NCBI GenBank assembly: GCA_035649235.1
Contig: DASRJX010000059.1
Location: forward strand, 1-44,863
Length of the DNA stretch: 44,863 bases
Reading direction: 5' to 3'
Source: DASRJX01 sp035649235
GTDB lineage: Bacteria; Acidobacteriota; Polarisedimenticolia; Gp22-AA2
In this document: positions 33,496 to 41,680 of the stretch, in pieces
Layout: every line of letters begins with the position of its first letter
How positions within the stretch are numbered: position 1 is the stretch's first letter
Translations under genes and position numbers: made by a program
The notes under the pieces: generated by a model
Databases searched by the model: none
What the model was told of the DNA's origin: nothing
Seen by the model: only the letters and a program-made list of their open reading frames with translations

Positions 33496-35244
33496 CTAGG
33501 CGGCCTGCCGATGGCTGCCGACTTGCTCCACGAGCTTGAGGACGGCCTCGAGCTTGAAGGGCTTGCTCAGGCTGGCGCAGCCCGATTGCTGAAAAAAGGT
33601 CTGCACCTTTGGGTTGGCGAGGTCGCCGGTGGAGAAGATGAAGCGATGGCGCATCTCCGGCCGATGCTGGCAGAGCGCAACGTAGAGCCCCTGGCCGTCG
33701 AGACCGGGCATCTTGAGGTCGGACAGGATGGCGTCGTAGGAGCGTTTCAGGGCCATGTCCAGGGCGGTCCGGCCGTCGCGAGCCTTGTCCACCTCGTGTC
33801 CGGCGCTTCTCAGGACGTCGGTCAGGAGCTCCGTCAGGACCTCCTCGTCATCGACGACCAGGACGCGGAGCCGGCGCGTCGTAGCCGGAGCCGACGGCAC
33901 AGGTTCGGCCGCGGGTGCCTGGGGCCTTTGGCACGCGACGAGCGGCAGCTCGAAGCGGAACGTCGTACCCTGCCCGACCGCGCTCTCGACGCCCATCGTC
34001 CCCTCGTGACTCCTGACGATCCCGAGCGTGACCGACAGCCCGAGCCCCGTCCCCTTGCCGGGCTCCTTGGTGGTGAAGAACGGCTCGAAGATCCGGCTCA
34101 TCCGATCCTGCGAGATACCCGGACCGGTGTCGGTGAAGGCGGCGCAGAGGCGATCCCCCCGTCGCTCGGTGACGATCGTCAGCCGGCGCGGCCGGCCGCT
34201 GGTGGCCATCATGGCTTGGTGGGCGTTGTTGACCAGGTTGAGCACGACCTGCTGGAGCTGGTGGAAATCCAGCAAGGTCTGCGGCAGGTCCGGATCGTAG
34301 CGGCGCTCCACCTCCACGTCGTCCACCTGGAGCTGATAGGCCCGGAGGTCCAGGACGCTCTCGATGACCTCGTTCAGCGTGCGGGCGCTCTTCTCCGGTT
34401 GATGGCGGCGCGCGAAGGACAGGAGGTTCTGGACGATCCTCTGGCAGCGGACGGCCTCGTTGTAGATCCGATCGAGGCTCTGGCGCACCTTGGGGTTCGA
34501 CTCTCCGGACTGCAGCAGCTGCGTGAAGCCCATGACGCCGGAGAGCGGGTTGTTGAGCTCGTGCGCCACGCCCGAGATCAGCTGCCCGATGGCCGACAGC
34601 TTGTCCGACTGCAGGAGCTGGTCCTCCGCTTTCCGGAGCCTTAGCTGGGCATTCCGGGCCGAGAGGTCGAGTTGCCGCTTCTCCACCAGTCGGGACATCT
34701 GCGCTGCCAGAAGCTCCAGGCCGGCTACCGCCGCCGGGTTGCGGGTGTCGCGATGCCGCCCGTCGTCGATCAGAAGCGTGCCGATGAGCCGGCCGCCGGC
34801 GCCCCGCAGCGGGACGACGAGCAGATCGACGGCGGCGGCGCGGCGGGAGCCCCGGGCAACCGAAGGCCGTTGCGCCAGAAGACCCGGGCATTCCGCCGGC
34901 GGCACGGCGTAGGACTGACCCACCCGGTACTTCTCGGCGAGGCAGGCGTCTCGCACCTGAGGCGCCAGCCGGTGGGCATGGAAGTGGTCGATCTCGGCGT
35001 CGCTGAGCCCGGAGAAGAACCATTGATGGTCCCTCCCCTCCTCGTCGGTCTGGGTCAGGACGGCGCGCCGGCACCCGTAGTGCGCCCGCAGGGTCGAGAG
35101 GAACAACTCCGCTGCGGCGCCATGGTCCTGCAGGAGGTTCATCCTGCAGGACGCCTCGCTGAGGGCGACGAGGAGCCGGGACAACTGCTCGGGGCTTTCG
35201 GATGCGCAGGTTTCGGGGAGTGGCTCGCGCTGGGGGCCTTCCAT
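33496..35244 (-). CDS. Hybrid histidine kinase with GAF and receiver domains
   Basis: A 582-residue cytosolic kinase. Residues 20-190 form a GAF-like sensor (DLLVVPLRGAGGRLIGTLLID). The HisKA motif SGVAHELNNPLSG has the phosphoacceptor His228. The ATPase domain has N box NLVNNAHQAMM, G1 DTGPGIS and G2 GKGTGLGLS. A C-terminal receiver has the acidic pocket DDEE, phosphoacceptor Asp509 (SDLKMPG), a Thr and the conserved Lys in SLSKPF. No transmembrane segment is seen, so the ligand is internal. There is no neighbouring response regulator, so signalling must go through an unlinked phosphotransfer protein, or the receiver is autoregulatory. The gene has its own strong promoter. Confidence 0.9.
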   Translation of the reverse strand: MEGPQREPLPETCASESPEQLSRLLVALSEASCRMNLLQDHGAAAELFLSTLRAHYGCRRAVLTQTDEEGRDHQWFFSGLSDAEIDHFHAHRLAPQVRDACLAEKYRVGQSYAVPPAECPGLLAQRPSVARGSRRAAAVDLLVVPLRGAGGRLIGTLLIDDGRHRDTRNPAAVAGLELLAAQMSRLVEKRQLDLSARNAQLRLRKAEDQLLQSDKLSAIGQLISGVAHELNNPLSGVMGFTQLLQSGESNPKVRQSLDRIYNEAVRCQRIVQNLLSFARRHQPEKSARTLNEVIESVLDLRAYQLQVDDVEVERRYDPDLPQTLLDFHQLQQVVLNLVNNAHQAMMATSGRPRRLTIVTERRGDRLCAAFTDTGPGISQDRMSRIFEPFFTTKEPGKGTGLGLSVTLGIVRSHEGTMGVESAVGQGTTFRFELPLVACQRPQAPAAEPVPSAPATTRRLRVLVVDDEEVLTELLTDVLRSAGHEVDKARDGRTALDMALKRSYDAILSDLKMPGLDGQGLYVALCQHRPEMRHRFIFSTGDLANPKVQTFFQQSGCASLSKPFKLEAVLKLVEQVGSHRQAA

Positions 35245-35316
35245 CGCACTCTTCGCGGCGCTACCTTCGGCCGGTAAGGTTCGGTCTTTCAGGTCTGGCG
35301 CATCTCAATCGATCCC

Positions 35317-35345
35317 AATATAGATAGGCGAAGATACAGCGTCAA
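35317..35345 (-). promoter_or_regulatory. Promoter of the hybrid histidine kinase gene
   Basis: On the minus strand TTGACG (35345-35340), a 17-base spacer and TATATT (35322-35317), inside an AT-rich island unlike the surrounding DNA. Transcription would start near 35310, leaving a leader of about 65 bases before the ATG at 35244. Confidence 0.8.
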
Positions 35346-35479
35346 GATTACGAAAACTTGTATTGACCCTATGCACTGCGGGCCGAAGATTGGACTCGTC
35401 TCCGCTTTCGGTGGAAATCGGGCCTCCGGAGCGGCAATCCCGTGTTGCGAACGTCAGTCGGGACGTGGAGGGGATGACG

Positions 35480-35953
35480 ATGACCCGGTGGGGGTTTGCT
35501 GGGGCGGGCTGTCTGCTGATCACCGTGGTGCTCCTGTCCCCGGTCGCGTCTCGGGCGGCCTCCCGGGCGCGCGGCTCGCACGAGGTCGGTCCGGCGCTTC
35601 TCATAGCGGCCGATCGGGTGACCGGCTTCGTGCCGTTCACCGTGACGGTCTACGGTCGGATCCGCGGGGTCGAGCCGGAGTCGATCGAGCTCTGCCGGCT
35701 GCGGATTCCTGTGCTCTCCGAGCCGGCAGCCGACCACACCGGTCCCCGGCCCGGCTCCGAGTCCGAAGCGCGGAACGAGCCGAATGAGCCGACGGCCTGC
35801 GTGAGCGGCCGGGCGATCGCGTCGGCCGGGTGGCTCGCGTACGAACACGATCTGCGCTTCGATCAGGCGGGGCAGTACCACGTCCGGCTGACGATGGTGG
35901 ACAGCGCTGGACGGCGGCTGACCTCGAATACCGTCCGGGTCAGCGCCTTCTAG
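35480..35953 (+). CDS. Secreted protein with PKD/Ig-like fold
   Basis: A 157-residue exported protein, not recognised as a named family. A signal peptide ends near ASRAAS (residue 28). The mature domain has the pattern of PKD or Ig-like beta sandwiches: GFVPFTVTVYGRIRG at the start and YEHDLRFDQAGQYHVRLTMVD near the end. A Ser/Glu/Pro-rich loop with two cysteines in the middle could form a disulfide. ATG 35480 is preferred to 35474 because GGAGG at 35467-35471 is eight bases away. Convergent with the next lipoprotein gene. Confidence 0.65.
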   Translation: MTRWGFAGAGCLLITVVLLSPVASRAASRARGSHEVGPALLIAADRVTGFVPFTVTVYGRIRGVEPESIELCRLRIPVLSEPAADHTGPRPGSESEARNEPNEPTACVSGRAIASAGWLAYEHDLRFDQAGQYHVRLTMVDSAGRRLTSNTVRVSAF

Positions 35954-35974
35954 GAATCGGCGCGTTCGCGGAGC

Positions 35975-36412
35975 CTATCCCGTGGTGGCCTCGGCCGGCG
36001 CCGCCGGCTTCTTGGGCAGCGGCTTCTTGAGCGCCTCCTGGAGCACCGGTCGGGCGGTCTCATCGGCCACCAGCGCGTCCATGATGGCGGTCTTGGCGGT
36101 CGGGTCGGCCAGCAGGTGCTGGATCAACTCGCCGCGCCGGGCCGCGTCGGACGAGATCTTCTCGACCGCCAGCGCCTTGACCTTCTGATCGCCGAGAAGG
36201 GTCTCGGCCAGCTCCATCTTGCTATCGTCGTTGCTCGTCAGGCGGCCCATGATCGTCTGCTTGGAGACGGTCTCCTCGAGCATCCTGGTGATGATCTCGT
36301 CGCGGGTGGTCGGGTTCATCACCATCTCGTCGATGTCCATCTTGCACCCGGTCAGGGAAGCGAGGATCAGCCCCGCCGCGGGCAGCAGTCGGACAGCATG
36401 CTTCGATCTCAT
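35975..36412 (-). CDS. Small lipoprotein with short helical repeats
   Basis: A 145-residue lipoprotein with lipobox LTGC (Cys23). The mature part is almost all helix, with phrases of about 18 residues that resemble each other: TRDEIITRMLEETVSKQ, SKMELAETLLGDQKV, RRGELIQHLLADPTAK and TAIMDALVADETARP. The tail is Lys/Pro/Ala-rich. No family recognised. AAGGAG precedes the ATG. The next minus-strand gene upstream (36443-36664) ends 30 bases before this start, so the two may be cotranscribed. Confidence 0.7.
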   Translation of the reverse strand: MRSKHAVRLLPAAGLILASLTGCKMDIDEMVMNPTTRDEIITRMLEETVSKQTIMGRLTSNDDSKMELAETLLGDQKVKALAVEKISSDAARRGELIQHLLADPTAKTAIMDALVADETARPVLQEALKKPLPKKPAAPAEATTG

Positions 36413-36442
36413 GATCGTCTCTCCTTAGGGCCGGGCTTCCGT

Positions 36443-36664
36443 TCAGGCCGGCGCGGTCCCGGTCTCCGCCCCTGCCGGGGTCTCCTGGGCTGGCTTCTTG
36501 CTGGTGCGGCTCTCGGCGGCCGCGGCGACGCGGCGCGACCGCTGCAGCCTCTTGAGCCGCTTGCGGAGCTGGCGCTGCCGCTCGGGGCCGAGCGACGTCC
36601 CCTTCTCCGCCATCTTCTTCCTAAGCAGGTCGATCTTGCCCTTCAACTGGCCAGCTCTGGCCAT
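36443..36664 (-). CDS. Small basic helical protein
   Basis: A 73-residue protein, unrecognised. The first 48 residues are a strongly basic helix (QLKGKIDLLRKKMAEKG, ERQRQLRKRLKRLQRS) that could bind nucleic acid or ribosomes; the tail is Ala/Thr/Pro-rich. ATG 36664 has AGGAGG six bases upstream, a better start than the in-frame ATG further upstream. Confidence 0.6.
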   Translation of the reverse strand: MARAGQLKGKIDLLRKKMAEKGTSLGPERQRQLRKRLKRLQRSRRVAAAAESRTSKKPAQETPAGAETGTAPA

Positions 36665-36768
36665 CGCGCACCTCCTGAATTCCCCGGTCGGAAGGGCGTG
36701 CATCGTATCCCCCCCGCGCACGATGCGTCAAGAAGCACCTGCGTCAGGCCGTGCTAAAGTTTCGCAGG

Positions 36769-37473
36769 ATGACGACCATCGCGCTGTTCGACGTCGACGG
36801 GACCTTGGTGTCGATGGGCGGGGCGGCCCGCCAGGCCTTCGGGCGGGCGATCCAGGAGGCGTCCGGACGGAACATCTCGCTCGAGGGGACCTCCTTCATC
36901 GGACGGACCGACCCGCAGATCGCGCGCGAGCTCCTCGAACGTCACGGCGTGGACGGAGAGGAGATCGAGCCGGCCATCCAGGAGACGATCCGGCTCTACC
37001 TCCAACACTTCGCCGGCATTCTGCCGGGCAGTCAGGGCGCCCGCCTGCTGCCGGGGGTGCGCACGCTGCTCGAGACGCTCTCCGGGAAGCCGGGAGTTCA
37101 TCCGGCGCTCCTGACCGGCAACGTGGAGGCCGGCGCCCGCCTCAAGCTCGACTACTTCGGGCTCACCGGGTTCTTCGATTTCGGGCTGAGCTGCTTCGGC
37201 AACGACGATGCCGACCGGTACCGGCTGCCGGGGCTGGCGCTGCGCCGGGCGCGGGCGGCCCTGGGGGACGTGATCGCCGGGTCGCAGCTCGCCATCATCG
37301 GGGACAGCGAGCACGACGTCCTCTGCGGCCGCTCGATCGGGGCGCGATCGATCGCCGTCGCGACCGGTTGGACCGCGGCCGCCACCCTGCGATCGCTCCG
37401 TCCCGATCACTTCCTCGCCGATTTCTCGGACACCCGGGCGTCGGTCGCGGCCATCCTGGGGACAAGCGCGTGA
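36769..37473 (+). CDS. HAD-superfamily phosphatase (phosphoglycolate-phosphatase-like)
   Basis: A 234-residue hydrolase. Motif I is DVDGTL with nucleophile Asp8 and acid/base Asp10; motif II is LLTGN near residue 113; motif IV is GDSEHDV. The cap is helical (C1 type), as in Gph-like phosphatases, and LTGN is common in that subgroup. Substrate not predictable. No ribosome binding site precedes the ATG, but an extended -10 (TGC TAAAGT, 36752-36760) ends eight bases upstream, so the message may be leaderless. The stop overlaps the next GTG (GTGA). Confidence 0.85.
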   Translation: MTTIALFDVDGTLVSMGGAARQAFGRAIQEASGRNISLEGTSFIGRTDPQIARELLERHGVDGEEIEPAIQETIRLYLQHFAGILPGSQGARLLPGVRTLLETLSGKPGVHPALLTGNVEAGARLKLDYFGLTGFFDFGLSCFGNDDADRYRLPGLALRRARAALGDVIAGSQLAIIGDSEHDVLCGRSIGARSIAVATGWTAAATLRSLRPDHFLADFSDTRASVAAILGTSA

Positions 37474-37655
37474 GGAAGCAGCTGTCGCGCGTACGACTGT
37501 TCCTCTGCGTTCCGCTGGGGGTCCTCTGGATCGGGGTGATGGCCGTGATTGCCGTGCCCGTGATCCTCTTCATGACCGCGCTCTACTACGCGCGCCCGCG
37601 CCGTGGCGCCGAGCGCGGCGCGGCCCACCAGGGCGGGGTGCCCCGCGGAGCCTGA
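37470..37655 (+). CDS. Small single-span membrane protein
   Basis: A 61-residue protein coupled to the HAD gene by a GTGA overlap. A basic N-terminus leads to one long or two short hydrophobic segments (LCVPLGVLWIGVMAVIAVPV and ILFMTALYYA), then a basic, Gly-rich tail. No family recognised. The overlap with a real gene and the clear membrane segment support it being expressed. Confidence 0.6.
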   Translation: MRKQLSRVRLFLCVPLGVLWIGVMAVIAVPVILFMTALYYARPRRGAERGAAHQGGVPRGA

Positions 37656-37661
37656 GCCCCC

Positions 37662-38999
37662 TCACGCGTGGCGCAGCTGCCGGGCGATCTCCTTCAACGT
37701 GGGTCGCTTGCCGTACATGAGGAGCCCGAGTCGGAACAGAGCTCCGGAGACGCGCACCGCCAGGTAGACCCCGGCCGCGAGACAGAGGATCGCCACCAGC
37801 ACGTCCCACCAGGGCACCTGTCCGGTGCCCAGGCGCAGCATCATGGTGATCGGGGCGGTCAAGGGGAACCAGCCGAGGCCCCGGGCCAGGGCGCCGTTGG
37901 GAGCGTCCAGGACGCCCATCCACGTCAGCGCCGGCGGCAAGATGGTGAGGGTCGACCAGATGGCCGCCATCTGCTGGCTCTCGCGCGCCGTGCTCCCGAG
38001 AGCACCGCTACCCGTCATCAGGCTGCCGAGCATCAGGAAGCCGAGGACGAAGAAGGTCATGCAGCCGAAGAACAGCTTGAAGTCGAGCACGGCCAGGGCC
38101 GCGGCGGCGAACAGGCTGGTCGCCAGGCTCGCCACGGAGAGCCAGACGATGAGCTGCAGCAGCCCTGCCGCTCCGAGCCCGATCAGCTTGCCGAACAGCA
38201 GCTGGTCCGGCCGGACCGAGGAGAGGATCACCTCGATCACCCGGTTCTCCTTCTCCTCCGAGACCCCCTGCAGCAGGTACCCCGAGCTGATCATGATCGA
38301 CATGAAGAAGAGGACCGCGAACACTCCGGGGATCGCCATCCGGGCGATGCGGACCTGGAGGTCGAGCGGCTCGATCGTCCCGTCCGCGGCGACGCTGTAT
38401 TGCTGCGAGGCCGCGCCCCGGAGGGGCTCCTCGATCCGCGGCCGGAGCTCCTCCGGCACGCGCCCGGCGAGGAGCGACCGGCTCAGCAGCCGCTCGAGCG
38501 ACTCGCTGGCGCGGGCGCGCCCGAAACCGAGCGAGGCGTCCTTCGACCGGTAGGTCTCGACGCCACCTGATTCGAGATAACCCTTGGGAACCACGTAGAG
38601 GCGCTCGATCACCCCGGTGCGGAGGGCCTGCAGCCCTTCCTCCCGCGAGGCGAACGCGCGGAAGTGTGCGCCCTGGGCCACGCCTTTCAGGATCGCCGCC
38701 GCCATGCGTCCGCCCGAGGACCCCGACCCCAGGCGGTTGGTCAGCTCCTGGACCTCAGGCGTCGCGGCCCCGGCCGCCAGCCGGGAGATCTCCTCCTGGC
38801 GCACCACGCCGGCCTCGTCCACCAGTCCGATCTCTTTTTTCGCCGCCGCGCTCTGCGCCATGACCAGAGCCGGCAGGAGGGCCACGAGGCCGAGGTAGAG
38901 CGACACGAAGAACGGCATGCCGAAGGTGATGATGAGGTAGGAGCGCCGTTTCACGGTCGAGAGGAACTCGCGGCTCATGACGACGCCGATCTTGCTCAC
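37662..38999 (-). CDS. ABC-2 type exporter permease (NatB-like)
   Basis: A 445-residue permease. A first transmembrane segment (LIITFGMPFFVSLYLGLVALLPALV) is followed by a large extracytoplasmic domain (about 60-235), then five or six membrane segments. Typical ABC-2 phrases are present: GYLLQGVSEEKENRVIEVILSS and KLIGLGAAGLLQL. NatB-like proteins export Na+ or amphiphilic compounds with an ATPase such as the one encoded upstream. GTG 38999 overlaps the ATPase stop (GTGA). Converges on the small membrane protein with seven bases between stops. Confidence 0.9.
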   Translation of the reverse strand: MSKIGVVMSREFLSTVKRRSYLIITFGMPFFVSLYLGLVALLPALVMAQSAAAKKEIGLVDEAGVVRQEEISRLAAGAATPEVQELTNRLGSGSSGGRMAAAILKGVAQGAHFRAFASREEGLQALRTGVIERLYVVPKGYLESGGVETYRSKDASLGFGRARASESLERLLSRSLLAGRVPEELRPRIEEPLRGAASQQYSVAADGTIEPLDLQVRIARMAIPGVFAVLFFMSIMISSGYLLQGVSEEKENRVIEVILSSVRPDQLLFGKLIGLGAAGLLQLIVWLSVASLATSLFAAAALAVLDFKLFFGCMTFFVLGFLMLGSLMTGSGALGSTARESQQMAAIWSTLTILPPALTWMGVLDAPNGALARGLGWFPLTAPITMMLRLGTGQVPWWDVLVAILCLAAGVYLAVRVSGALFRLGLLMYGKRPTLKEIARQLRHA

Positions 39000-39931
39000 G
39001 ACCGCGCTCCGGCGAGCGCCCCGCGCTCCGCGGGCGCCGCGTCCAGCCGGCGCACGGTCCGGACGAAGATCTCCTCCAGCGGCGTGCGCACCACCTCGAA
39101 GTGTTGCAGCGGCACGCCGTGCCGCAGCATCCGCTCCATCAGGTCCCGGGGCCCGGCGCCGGGCTTCAGGAAGATGCGGACCCGCGGCCCCTGGCGCTCG
39201 GAGCGCGCCGCGATGTCGAGCGTCGGGATCTCTCCATCCGCCTCCACCAGCACTGACGCCTCGCCGTCCTGGCGGCGGATCTCCTCCAGAGGACCGTACA
39301 GGACCAGCCGGCCCTGGTGGATCATGGCGACGCGGTCGCACAGGGCCTCGACCAGCGGCATCTGGTGCGTCGAGAGCACCACGATGCAGCCGGCGCGGCT
39401 CCTCTCCTGCAGGAGATCGCGGACCAGGACGGTGTTCATCGGATCGAGGCCGGAAAACGGCTCGTCCATCACCAGGATCGACGGATCGTGCAGCAGCGTG
39501 CCGGCGATCTGCACCTTCTGCTGCTGCCCTTTCGACATCTGGTCCACGCGACGCTCCGCCATCGCGGCCAGGTCGACGCGATCCAGCCAGGCGAGCGCAC
39601 GCTGCCGCGCGGCGGCCCGGACGAGGCCCTTCAGCATGCCGAAATAGATCAGGACGTCGATCACCTTCTCCTTGCGGTAGAGGCCCCGTTCCTCCGGAAG
39701 GTAGCCGATCCGATCGCGGTCCTTGGGCCCGAGCCGGTGTCCGTCGAGCAGGATCTCTCCGGCGTCGGGGGCGATGATGTCCATGAGCATGCGGATGAGC
39801 GTCGATTTACCGGCGCCGTTCGGCCCCAGGAGCCCGAACACCTCTCCGGAGCGGACCTCGAAGCTCACGTCGTCGGAGGCCACCGTAGCGGCATAGGCCT
39901 TGCGGAGGTGCGAGAAGGTCAGCTCGGCCAT
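38996..39931 (-). CDS. ABC transporter ATP-binding protein (NatA-like)
   Basis: A 311-residue ATPase. Walker A is GPNGAGKST; the signature is MSKGQQQKVQ, the variant seen in NatA-type exporters; Walker B is ILVMDEPFSGLDP; the switch His is in VLSTHQM. A C-terminal extension of about 80 residues (LDIAARSERQGPRVRIFL, ending LEEIFVRTV) is usual for this subgroup. TATAAT lies eleven bases before the ATG with no Shine-Dalgarno. Confidence 0.93.
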   Translation of the reverse strand: MAELTFSHLRKAYAATVASDDVSFEVRSGEVFGLLGPNGAGKSTLIRMLMDIIAPDAGEILLDGHRLGPKDRDRIGYLPEERGLYRKEKVIDVLIYFGMLKGLVRAAARQRALAWLDRVDLAAMAERRVDQMSKGQQQKVQIAGTLLHDPSILVMDEPFSGLDPMNTVLVRDLLQERSRAGCIVVLSTHQMPLVEALCDRVAMIHQGRLVLYGPLEEIRRQDGEASVLVEADGEIPTLDIAARSERQGPRVRIFLKPGAGPRDLMERMLRHGVPLQHFEVVRTPLEEIFVRTVRRLDAAPAERGALAGARS

Positions 39932-39942
39932 GGTGGGCGGGG

Positions 39943-39948
39943 ATTATA
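39943..39948 (-). promoter_or_regulatory. Consensus -10 for the ABC exporter operon
   Basis: Perfect TATAAT on the minus strand (39948 down to 39943), ending eleven bases before the ATG at 39931. No good -35 is visible; the site where it would be overlaps the -35 of the divergent aminomutase promoter. Confidence 0.5.
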
Positions 39949-39968
39949 GCGTGAGGGGCGGCGACGGC

Positions 39969-39997
39969 TTGCGCCGCGGCGGCGGCCTCCGTAGAAT
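39969..39997 (+). promoter_or_regulatory. Promoter upstream of the aminomutase gene
   Basis: TTGCGC (39969-39974), 17 bases, TAGAAT (39992-39997). Transcription would start near 40004, about 60 bases before the chosen ATG. Confidence 0.5.
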
Positions 39998-40063
39998 AGT
40001 GCTGTCTGAGAAACCGCGTTCCGGAATGTGGAACACGCTCCGCGCTCTTCGAGGCTTCGATCC

Positions 40064-41437
40064 ATGGACGGGATGACCACTTCCACGGCGGCCCAGGTCG
40101 TGCGCTCCGGCGAGCAGCCGTTCCACTATCCGCTGCTGCGGGCCTTCGTCGAGCCGGACTGGCGGAGGCTGCCGGGGTACCGCGAGGTCACCCTGGCCGA
40201 GTGGGAGAGCGCCCTCTGGCAGCGCAAGCACACGGTCAAGAACCTCCAGGAGCTGAAGCAGGTCTTCGGGCCCCTGATCCCGGAGTCGCTCCTCCTGGGG
40301 ATCGAGAGCGATCAGCGAGAGCGGGCCACCATGTCGATCCTGGTCCCGCCCCAGATGCTCAATACCATGAACGAGGCGGACCTCTGGAACGACCCGCTGC
40401 GTCGCTACATGCTGCCGGCGATCGAAGACCGTCACGCCGAGTGGCCGAACCACCCCAAGGCCCGGAGGGACTCCCTGCACGAGGCCGACATGTGGGCCGT
40501 GGAGGGCCTCACCCACCGCTATCCGACGAAGGTCCTGGCGGAGCTCCTGTCCACCTGCCCGCAGTACTGCGGTCACTGCACGCGCATGGACCTGGTCGGG
40601 AACGACGTGCCCCAGGTGGAGAAACACCGGTTCACGATCCAGCAGCAGGACCGCTACGGGCGGATCCTGGACTATCTGCGCCGGAACCCCCAGGTGCGCG
40701 ACGTGGTCGTGTCGGGCGGGGACGTGGCCAACCTGCCGATCGCCGTCCTCGAGCGGTTCGTCTCGTCGCTCCTCGACATCACCAGCATCCGGGACATCCG
40801 CCTGGCGACCAAGGGGCTCATGGGGCTGCCCCAGCACTTCCTGCAGGAGGACGTCCTGCGGGGCCTGGAGCGCCTGGCGCGGAAGGCGCGCGAGCGCGGC
40901 GTGGACATCGCCATGCACACCCACGTCAACCACGCGCAGTCCCTGACGCCTTTGGTGGCGAGGGCGGTCCGCGCCATCCTCGACATGGGCTATCGCGACG
41001 TGCGCAACCAGGGGGTGCTGCTGCGCGGCGTCAACACGAGCCTGGACAGCCTGCTCGAGCTGTGCTTCACGCTTCTCGATCGCGCGCACATCATGCCGTA
41101 CTACTTCTACCAGTGCGACATGATCCCGAACTCGGAGCACTGGCGCCTGGCGATCCACGAGGCGCAGAAGCTGCAGCACGACCTCATGGGGTACCTGCCC
41201 GGCTTCGCCACGCCGCGCCTCGTGTGCGACGTGCCGTTCGTGGGCAAGCGCTGGGTGAACCAGGTGAAGGACTACGACCGGGAGACCGGGGTCACCTACT
41301 GGACCAAGAACTACCGGACCGGCATCGAGGCCGACGATCCCGAGGCGCTGACGCGCCGCTACGAGTACTACGACCCCGTCTACACGCTCTCCGACTCCGG
41401 TCAGGACTACTGGCGCGCCCAGCGGCCCGGCGCCTGA
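40064..41437 (+). CDS. KamA family radical SAM enzyme, lysine 2,3-aminomutase-like
   Basis: A 457-residue radical SAM/PLP enzyme that likely interconverts L-lysine and beta-lysine. The cluster-binding cysteines are Cys165, Cys169 and Cys172 (CPQYCGHC). VVSGGDVANL and MHTHVNH follow as in the family. Asp352 (YQCD) and Asp389 (VCD) are spaced 37 residues, the same as the two lysine-binding aspartates 293 and 330 of the clostridial enzyme; in glutamate 2,3-aminomutase these are replaced. The GGGGK loop of the clostridial enzyme is instead PFVGKR. Starts at GTG 40028 or ATG 40073 are possible. The beta-lysine acetyltransferase of osmoprotectant synthesis is not in the window. Confidence 0.88.
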   Translation: MDGMTTSTAAQVVRSGEQPFHYPLLRAFVEPDWRRLPGYREVTLAEWESALWQRKHTVKNLQELKQVFGPLIPESLLLGIESDQRERATMSILVPPQMLNTMNEADLWNDPLRRYMLPAIEDRHAEWPNHPKARRDSLHEADMWAVEGLTHRYPTKVLAELLSTCPQYCGHCTRMDLVGNDVPQVEKHRFTIQQQDRYGRILDYLRRNPQVRDVVVSGGDVANLPIAVLERFVSSLLDITSIRDIRLATKGLMGLPQHFLQEDVLRGLERLARKARERGVDIAMHTHVNHAQSLTPLVARAVRAILDMGYRDVRNQGVLLRGVNTSLDSLLELCFTLLDRAHIMPYYFYQCDMIPNSEHWRLAIHEAQKLQHDLMGYLPGFATPRLVCDVPFVGKRWVNQVKDYDRETGVTYWTKNYRTGIEADDPEALTRRYEYYDPVYTLSDSGQDYWRAQRPGA

Positions 41438-41552
41438 GGAGCCCCTCCGGGCCGGCGCCTCCAGTGCCTCGACGACCCCGGCGCCAGCCAGCCGGCGCGC
41501 TCCGTCGGCGCTGTGGTAGACTCCGTTCCCGCCATCAGCACGAGAGGCCCGT
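41438..41552. promoter_or_regulatory. Region upstream of tRNA-Arg
   Basis: 115 bases. TAGACT at 41517-41522, 30 bases before the tRNA, is a likely -10; a -35 is not evident. GC-rich repeats (GGCGCC-like) lie in between but without a T-tract. Confidence 0.35.
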
Positions 41553-41629
41553 GCGCCCATAGCTCAGCTGGATAGAGCGTCGGACTACGAATCCGAAGGT
41601 CGCAAGTTCGAGTCTTGCTGGGCGCACCA
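41553..41629 (+). tRNA. tRNA-Arg (anticodon ACG)
   Basis: A 77-base cloverleaf with an encoded CCA end. Acceptor stem GCGCCCA/TGGGCGC, D stem GCTC/GAGC, anticodon stem TCGGA/TCCGA with loop CTACGAA (anticodon 41587-41589), variable loop AGGTC, T stem GCAAG/CTTGC with loop TTCGAGT, discriminator A. The ACG anticodon needs A34-to-inosine editing to read CGU, CGC and CGA; the deaminase tadA is encoded 2.5 kb downstream. Confidence 0.97.
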
Positions 41630-41680
41630 GCCGCTCTCTTCTAGAATGTCGTCGGCCCGGTCGCGGCCCTGGAGGTCCCC

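Noticed and set aside
41553..41680. tRNA-Arg 3' end as an integration (att) site
   Set aside because: No integrase and no duplicated tRNA 3' fragment is visible in the window.
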